Shown: positions 32,246-36,354 of the stretch, piece after piece
Layout of the letters: each line of letters starts with the position of its first letter
Numbering within the stretch: position 1 is the first letter of the stretch
Notes under the pieces: model-generated
Databases searched by the model: none
What the model was told of the DNA's origin: nothing
The model's input: only the letters and a program-made list of their open reading frames with translations
Program-made: the position numbers and the translations under genes
Origin: an uncultured Pygmaiobacter sp.
GTDB taxonomy: Bacteria; Bacillota; Clostridia; Oscillospirales; Ruminococcaceae
DNA: 36,354 nucleotides
Assembly (NCBI GenBank): GCA_944386485.1
Contig: CALXBG010000044.1
Location: forward strand, 1 to 36,354
Direction: 5' to 3'

Positions 32246-33506
32246 CTGGATTCCCCCTTCCCTCGAGCAGATAGGAGACCGACAGGCTGAAGAGCGAGAG
32301 CACCGCGCGGATCTCCTGCGCGCCGGTCGCCTCGATCGCCCCGGCGACCTCCTGCGGGGTCTTGAAGGTGCCGCGCAGAATCTCCCGGAACGCCCAGGCC
32401 TCGATCGAGGAGAGGCTGTCCCCCACCGAGCCCAGCGCGCCGAGGTAGGAGGTCTTGGCCTCCCGCAGCTCCTGCTCGCTGATCGGGCCGCCGGCGAGGT
32501 CGGCAAGCTCCTTGAGGATCGCCTGCTGGGCCCGCTGGGCATTCTTCGGCTCGATGCCGCTGTCGATGCAGAGGGCGCCCGTCAGCTGGGAATAGCTGCA
32601 AGCGCAGTAATAGCACAGGCTCTGCCGCTCCCGCACGTTGCGGAACAGCCGCGAGGAGGGCAATCCCCCGAGCAGAGCGCCGGCAAGCCGCATCCAGTCG
32701 AGCTCCTGCCCGCTCAGCGGCCGCCCTGTGGTGAACATCAGGCAGAGCTTGCCCTGCACCGCGTCCACCGGTTCGCGGTAGGTCTCGGCCGGCCGCGGCG
32801 GCATTGCGACGGCGGGCCGCATCGCGGCGGGCGCGCGCTCGATCTTGTCCAGATGCTCCAGCAGCCGCGCTTCGACCTGCTGCGGGTCGGCCCCCAGCAC
32901 CAGCACCTCGATGCGGGCGGTGCGGACCATCTCGTCATAGGCCGCGGCCAGCGCCCGGCCGTCGATCCGGTCGAGGTCGCCGAGGTAGCCGTTGCGCTCG
33001 ATGCCGGCCGCGGCGTCGCCGAAGAACCTTCTGCGCGCCTGCTGGACGCAGTAAGCCCGTTTGTTGTTGATCTCGCCCTCGAGCTGCTCGCGCAGCTTCT
33101 GCCGCTCGATTTCGACCTGTGCGGGGTCAAAGCTGCCCTGCTCGATGCAGGGCTCGAACGCGGTGCCGAACAGGATGTCGGCGTACTCGGCCGAGAGCGG
33201 CTCGCCGGCCAGCGCGTACTGGTCCCGGATGCCGCAGACGCTGATGGTGACCACCCGGTTTTCCCCCTGCACCGAGCTGTCCGCCGACAGCGCCGCCCCA
33301 TAGAGCGCGGCGAGCTTGCGGGAAAGCCGGGTCATATCCGGGCAGCCGGCATAGCACCTCTCGAGCAGGTTGGGCAGCAGCGCAAAGGCGGTCGCCGTCT
33401 CCCGTTTTGAGGGCAGAATGAAGTTGATGGTAATCCGGCTGGTCTTGAACTGCTCTGCCGGCAGAGCTGTGAGCGCGGCGCCGCCGCGCAGCTCCCTGCG
33501 CTGCAT
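32235..33506 (-). CDS. M16-like protein without zinc motif, YfmF type
   Basis: A 423-residue insulinase-fold protein lacking HxxEH; the equivalent N-terminal region reads NLLERCYAGCPDMTRLSRKL. In M16 pairs one subunit is usually inactive and shapes the chamber, so it should pair with the YfmH-type gene that follows (inference). Start is ATG 33506 or GTG 33509; GGGGGAG spacing slightly favours the GTG. The frame stays open to 33746, but those codons would give a low-complexity peptide over a purine/pyrimidine tract and the promoter, so I reject them. First gene of the operon with lgt and folD. Confidence 0.9.
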   Translation of the reverse strand: MQRRELRGGAALTALPAEQFKTSRITINFILPSKRETATAFALLPNLLERCYAGCPDMTRLSRKLAALYGAALSADSSVQGENRVVTISVCGIRDQYALAGEPLSAEYADILFGTAFEPCIEQGSFDPAQVEIERQKLREQLEGEINNKRAYCVQQARRRFFGDAAAGIERNGYLGDLDRIDGRALAAAYDEMVRTARIEVLVLGADPQQVEARLLEHLDKIERAPAAMRPAVAMPPRPAETYREPVDAVQGKLCLMFTTGRPLSGQELDWMRLAGALLGGLPSSRLFRNVRERQSLCYYCACSYSQLTGALCIDSGIEPKNAQRAQQAILKELADLAGGPISEQELREAKTSYLGALGSVGDSLSSIEAWAFREILRGTFKTPQEVAGAIEATGAQEIRAVLSLFSLSVSYLLEGRGNPDEV

Positions 33507-33573
33507 CACAGGGTCATCTCCCCCTTCGTCCTGACAAATGCCACCGTCTTCTTCCGCCGGCGGCGATTTTTTT

Positions 33574-33602
33574 ATTATAGCCGATTTTTTTCGTTTGCAC
33601 AA
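33574..33602 (-). promoter_or_regulatory. SigA promoter for the M16-lgt-folD operon
   Basis: Reading leftward: -35 TTGTGC (33602-33597), 17-base spacer, -10 TATAAT (33579-33574). The -35 lies in a direct repeat of TTGCACAA (plus strand, 33595-33610). Confidence 0.7.
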
Positions 33603-33623
33603 TTGCACAATCGCGCCGACCGC

Positions 33624-33700
33624 AAAGAGGAGGGAGAAAGAGGGAGAAGATGATTCTTTTCTTTTTCCTTCTCCTTCTCCTTCTTCTTTTCCTTTTCCTT
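33624..33700. repeat. Polypurine then polypyrimidine tract
   Basis: A 27-base pure purine run (33624-33650) is followed after three bases by a 47-base pure pyrimidine run (33654-33700), then GGGGGGCGTTCGGGGGGCG. The two runs are partly complementary and partly mirror-symmetric. It lies between two minus-strand genes and codes for nothing I can support. Confidence 0.85.
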
Positions 33701-33761
33701 GGGGGGCGTTCGGGGGGCGTTTGCTTTCCCTCGCCCCCGTTCGCACCCGATCGCTTAAAGA

Positions 33762-34670
33762 TCAGAGGGTTTCGAGATACTCCTCAAGGCACAGCCCGCT
33801 GGCCTTGATCTTCTTCGCGTTCTCCACCCCGACATACCGGTAATGCCAGGGCTCCCAGATGATGCCGGTGACCTCCTCCTTCTCCTTGGGGTAGCGCAGG
33901 ATGAAGCCGTAGTCGGCCGCGTGCTCGAGCAGCCATTTGGCCTCGTCGGTCTCACCGTACCCGTCGTCGAGCATCTGATAATCCACCGCCACAATGTCCG
34001 CCGCAAGGCCGCTCGAGTGCTCGCTGCAGCCGTGCGGGGTGCGGATGGTCGAGGTGATCTCGTAGGCCTCCTCCTCGCTGTACCCCTGGGCGATATAGTC
34101 ATTCAGCATCTCGTTAAAGAGCTCGTCCTGCCGCTCGACGCTGCGGTAGGCCGAACAGACCATCAGCTGCAGGCCGGTGGCGTTGCCGTCGGCGAGCATT
34201 TTCTCAAGCTGGCCGATCGCCCGCGCGTCAAACTCAAGGCCATTGGGCAGCGCCGCGGTCTCGACGGTAAAGCCCTCGGGCAGCGGGTTGTCGTGATTGA
34301 CCAGCCGCAGCAGCCAGACGTCGTCCCCGCTCAAGACCGTCTTTGCGGTGGAGGAGCTCTCCGGCTGGGAAGAGAGGCCGCCGGTTGTGCTCTCATCCTG
34401 CACACCCTGCGAAACGCTCTGGGAACTGTTCTGCAACGGCGCGCTGCTCGCCGGCGCAGCGCCGCCGCTCAGCAGCCCAGAGCCCCAGAGGATCAGCGCC
34501 ACCAGTGCGAGCAGCATGACAAGAACGGTGATCCGCCGCCGGCGCAGCTGACGGCGACGCTGGGCCTGTCTGCGGCGGCGCTGCTGCGGGGTCAAGGGCG
34601 CCCGCCCGGGCTGCGGGCTGCGCCGCGGCGGGTTTGCGCGCGGCGCTGGCGTCGGTGTATTCAAAATCAA
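33762..34670 (-). CDS. VanY-type D-alanyl-D-alanine carboxypeptidase (M15B)
   Basis: A 302-residue membrane-anchored protein. A Pro/Arg-rich cytoplasmic start is followed by one membrane helix (about 47-66), a Ser-rich linker, then the VanY domain with SAYRS, SEHSSGLAADI (zinc His and Asp) and EPWHYRYVG (zinc His). Such enzymes trim the last D-Ala from peptidoglycan stem peptides outside the cell. The start must be a TTG: 34670 is close to the GGGGG site, while 34664 has better spacing (9 bases), so the true start may be two codons later. There is no van resistance cluster nearby; wall maintenance is the likely role. Confidence 0.92.
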   Translation of the reverse strand: MILNTPTPAPRANPPRRSPQPGRAPLTPQQRRRRQAQRRRQLRRRRITVLVMLLALVALILWGSGLLSGGAAPASSAPLQNSSQSVSQGVQDESTTGGLSSQPESSSTAKTVLSGDDVWLLRLVNHDNPLPEGFTVETAALPNGLEFDARAIGQLEKMLADGNATGLQLMVCSAYRSVERQDELFNEMLNDYIAQGYSEEEAYEITSTIRTPHGCSEHSSGLAADIVAVDYQMLDDGYGETDEAKWLLEHAADYGFILRYPKEKEEVTGIIWEPWHYRYVGVENAKKIKASGLCLEEYLETL

Positions 34671-34700
34671 TCGCCCCCAAACTTTGCATATCCGCCCCCT

Positions 34701-34729
34701 ATTATAGCTTCGGACAACCGCGGATGCAA
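34701..34729 (-). promoter_or_regulatory. SigA promoter for the VanY-like gene
   Basis: Reading leftward: -35 TTGCAT (34729-34724), 17-base spacer, -10 TATAAT (34706-34701). Confidence 0.75.
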
Positions 34730-34794
34730 ACCGCTTCCCGCCGGCAAACGGTGAATATTCCGTAACATTTATGAGAACACTTGGGTTATCCCCC

Positions 34795-34823
34795 TTGAAA
34801 AAACAGCCGGTTTGCGGTAGGAT
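34795..34823 (+). promoter_or_regulatory. SigA promoter for the DUF4358 lipoprotein
   Basis: -35 TTGAAA (34795-34800), 17-base spacer, -10 TAGGAT (34818-34823). Confidence 0.7.
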
Positions 34824-34865
34824 AGAATGGTAAATTTTGTGTTTTTTGAGAAAGGATTTTTTGCT

Positions 34866-35369
34866 ATGAAAAAGATCTTCGCTCTGGTGCTTGCGCTCTG
34901 CTCTGCCCTCACCCTGCTCGTCGGCTGCGGCGGCGGCGAGGAGTCCAAACAGTACAATCTGGACGACCTGATGAACGCCATCGAGGCGGTCGCGCCGGTC
35001 AATGTGCCGGCAGATATGGACGATGCCTACCTGACCGGCATGTACGGCATCGACATGGCCGATGTCGAGGAGTACAAGGGCAAATACACCAACGTCAGCC
35101 TTTCGACCGACGAGATCCTGATCATCAAGGCGGCCAAGGGCAAGGCGGACACCATCAAGGAGGCCTTTGAGGCGCGCCGCACCGCGAAGTACGACCAGGC
35201 GGTGATGTACGACGACACGCAGGCGCAGAAGGCGGAGAACGGCCGGATCGTGGTCAAGGGCGACTATGTGATTTTTGTCGTCGCCGGCGATGAGACCCGG
35301 ATCGAGAACGGCGAGGTGGACGCGGTCTATCAGGAGATCGACGAGGCGCTGGACAAGGCGCTTGCCTGA
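34866..35369 (+). CDS. DUF4358 lipoprotein
   Basis: A 167-residue protein with a lipoprotein signal (MKKIFALVLALCS..., lipobox LVGC, Cys21), followed by a DUF4358-like domain: YGIDMADVEEY, a DEILIIKA strand and GDYVIFVVAGD near the end. The domain's function is unknown. ATG 34866 is nine bases after AAAGGA; an ATG 13 codons earlier would spoil the signal peptide. In Clostridia such genes commonly neighbour MBOAT acyltransferases, as here, suggesting a role in surface-glycan acetylation (inference). Confidence 0.85.
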   Translation: MKKIFALVLALCSALTLLVGCGGGEESKQYNLDDLMNAIEAVAPVNVPADMDDAYLTGMYGIDMADVEEYKGKYTNVSLSTDEILIIKAAKGKADTIKEAFEARRTAKYDQAVMYDDTQAQKAENGRIVVKGDYVIFVVAGDETRIENGEVDAVYQEIDEALDKALA

Positions 35370-35423
35370 TTTGAAATTCCCTCTTGCCTGCCGATTTTAT
35401 CTGCGTTATACTGATTCCAGAGG

Positions 35424-35454
35424 GGGCCGGCGTCACGGTGCGCCGGCCCTTTTT
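35424..35454 (+). terminator. Intrinsic terminator after the DUF4358 gene
   Basis: Stem GGGCCGGCG with CGCCGGCCC, 8-base loop, five T residues. Confidence 0.92.
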
Positions 35455-35504
35455 CTGTTCTGACAAATACGCGGACGGCGGTCCGCTTTGGTAGGTGATT
35501 TGTA

Positions 35505-36354
35505 TTGGTTTTCAGCAGTTTGCTGTTCATTTTCCGGTTTCTTCCCATCGCGCTGGCGCTCTACTATCTCGCGCCGGCGCGGCTGAAGAATCTGACGCTG
35601 TTCCTCGTCAGCCTGTTCTTCTATTCCTGGGGCGAAGTGCGCTATTTCCCGGTCATGGCATCCTGCATCCTCGGCAACTATCTGCTGGCCCTCTGGCTGG
35701 GGCGGCTGCGGGCCGGCAGCCGGCTGCGGCGGGCGGTGCTGGTGCTGGTGGTCGTCTTCAACATCGGGATGCTCTTTTTCTTCAAGTATACCGACTTTTT
35801 CATCACCAACATCAACGCGCTGACCGGCGGTTCGATCCCACTGCTGAACCTGACGCTGCCGCTGGGCATCAGCTTTTACACCTTCCAGACAATGAGCTAT
35901 ACCCTCGACGTCTACAAGGGCACGGTGGCCCCTGAGCGCAACATCATCGACCTTGGCGCCTATGTCGTCATGTTCCCCCAACTGATCGCCGGGCCGATCG
36001 TGCTGTACAAGGACGTCGCCGCACAGCTCAAGGTCAAGCGCGGGCGGTACAAGCTGGCCGAAATCGACGAAGGCATTGGGCTGTTCATCCTCGGCCTGGG
36101 CAAAAAGGTGCTGCTGGCCAACAACATCGGCGCGCTGTGGGAGGAGATCAAATCGCTGGGCTATGCCGAGGTCTCGACCCCGCTGGCCTGGCTGGGCCTG
36201 GTCGCCTTCACCTTGCAGATCTACTTTGACTTTTCCGGCTATTCGACGATGGCCATCGGCCTTGGCAAGATGCTGGGCTTCAACTTCCCCGAGAACTTCA
36301 ACCTGCCCTACATCAGCCGCAGCATCACCGAGTTCTGGCGGCGCTGGCACATGA
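35505..36354 (+). CDS. MBOAT-family O-acyltransferase, AlgI-like (cut by window end)
   Basis: The frame from TTG 35505 is open to the window edge, giving 283 codons. The preceding in-frame TGA (35496) leaves TTG as the only good start; AGGTGA lies 7 bases upstream. The protein is a multi-pass membrane O-acyltransferase of the AlgI/DltB/PatA group: FYSWGEVRYF, LPLGISFYTFQTMSY, FPQLIAGPI, DFSGYSTMAIGL and, at the very end, EFWRRWHM with the family's active-site histidine (about 282). Such proteins pass acetyl groups across the membrane to exported polysaccharide or wall polymers, usually with an AlgJ/DHHW-type partner, which would lie beyond the window. Confidence 0.93.
   Translation, partial: MVFSSLLFIFRFLPIALALYYLAPARLKNLTLFLVSLFFYSWGEVRYFPVMASCILGNYLLALWLGRLRAGSRLRRAVLVLVVVFNIGMLFFFKYTDFFITNINALTGGSIPLLNLTLPLGISFYTFQTMSYTLDVYKGTVAPERNIIDLGAYVVMFPQLIAGPIVLYKDVAAQLKVKRGRYKLAEIDEGIGLFILGLGKKVLLANNIGALWEEIKSLGYAEVSTPLAWLGLVAFTLQIYFDFSGYSTMAIGLGKMLGFNFPENFNLPYISRSITEFWRRWHM

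Noticed and set aside
33507-33746. 80-codon N-terminal extension of the YfmF-type gene
   Set aside because: It would translate a purine/pyrimidine tract into a low-complexity peptide and run across the promoter; a good ribosome binding site sits just before 33509/33506.

Overview
The window looks like chromosome of a GC-rich member of the Bacillota, most likely a gut-type Clostridia of the Oscillospiraceae/Ruminococcaceae group. The evidence is gene content: a rarA-coaBC-coaX-cca cluster with type III pantothenate kinase, DnaD and DnaI-like helicase loaders, class II GalT, Mini-RNase III beside Obg, paired M16 proteins of the YfmF/YfmH type, a PASTA protein, strong GGAGG ribosome binding sites and SigA-type promoters. 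The taxonomic call is inference. No phage, transposon, CRISPR array or defence island is visible.

Layout. At 1-47 the first codons of a GH13 alpha-amylase-like gene run off the left edge. On the minus strand, 157-4874 is a tight operon: rarA, coaBC, coaX and cca. A small membrane protein (5082-5639) and a membrane-anchored lipase-like hydrolase (5681-7012) converge on a shared terminator. An aldo/keto reductase with two 4Fe-4S motifs and a GATase1-like protein (7167-8957) converge on pepF (9017-10795). Then come tRNA-Gly(CCC) with its own promoter and terminator, the dnaD-dnaI-like pair, panE, galT, a frame-disrupted lipoprotein, prfB, a RING-like zinc membrane protein, galU, and the rpsF-ssb-rpsR operon.

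From 21351 leftward-reading genes dominate: a SAM methyltransferase, a zinc-ribbon PASTA pseudokinase and yebC, an rRNA m5C methyltransferase, mrnC, obg, rpmA, rplU, then folD, lgt and two overlapping M16 genes, and a VanY-like carboxypeptidase. A 52-residue repeat protein (26330-26488) stands alone on the plus strand behind a sequence resembling a forespore (SigG) promoter. At the right edge a DUF4358 lipoprotein precedes an AlgI-like MBOAT acyltransferase that is cut by the window.

Most of the window is housekeeping: CoA synthesis, translation, replication, envelope maintenance and sugar-nucleotide metabolism (galT and galU both act on UDP-glucose). The least ordinary items are the PASTA protein that has lost its kinase motifs, the small repeat protein with its possible sporulation promoter and structured leader, the RING-like membrane protein, a cluster of TGCA-centred palindromes before galT, and a lipoprotein gene apparently broken by one lost base. 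I found no convincing wholly new multi-gene system.
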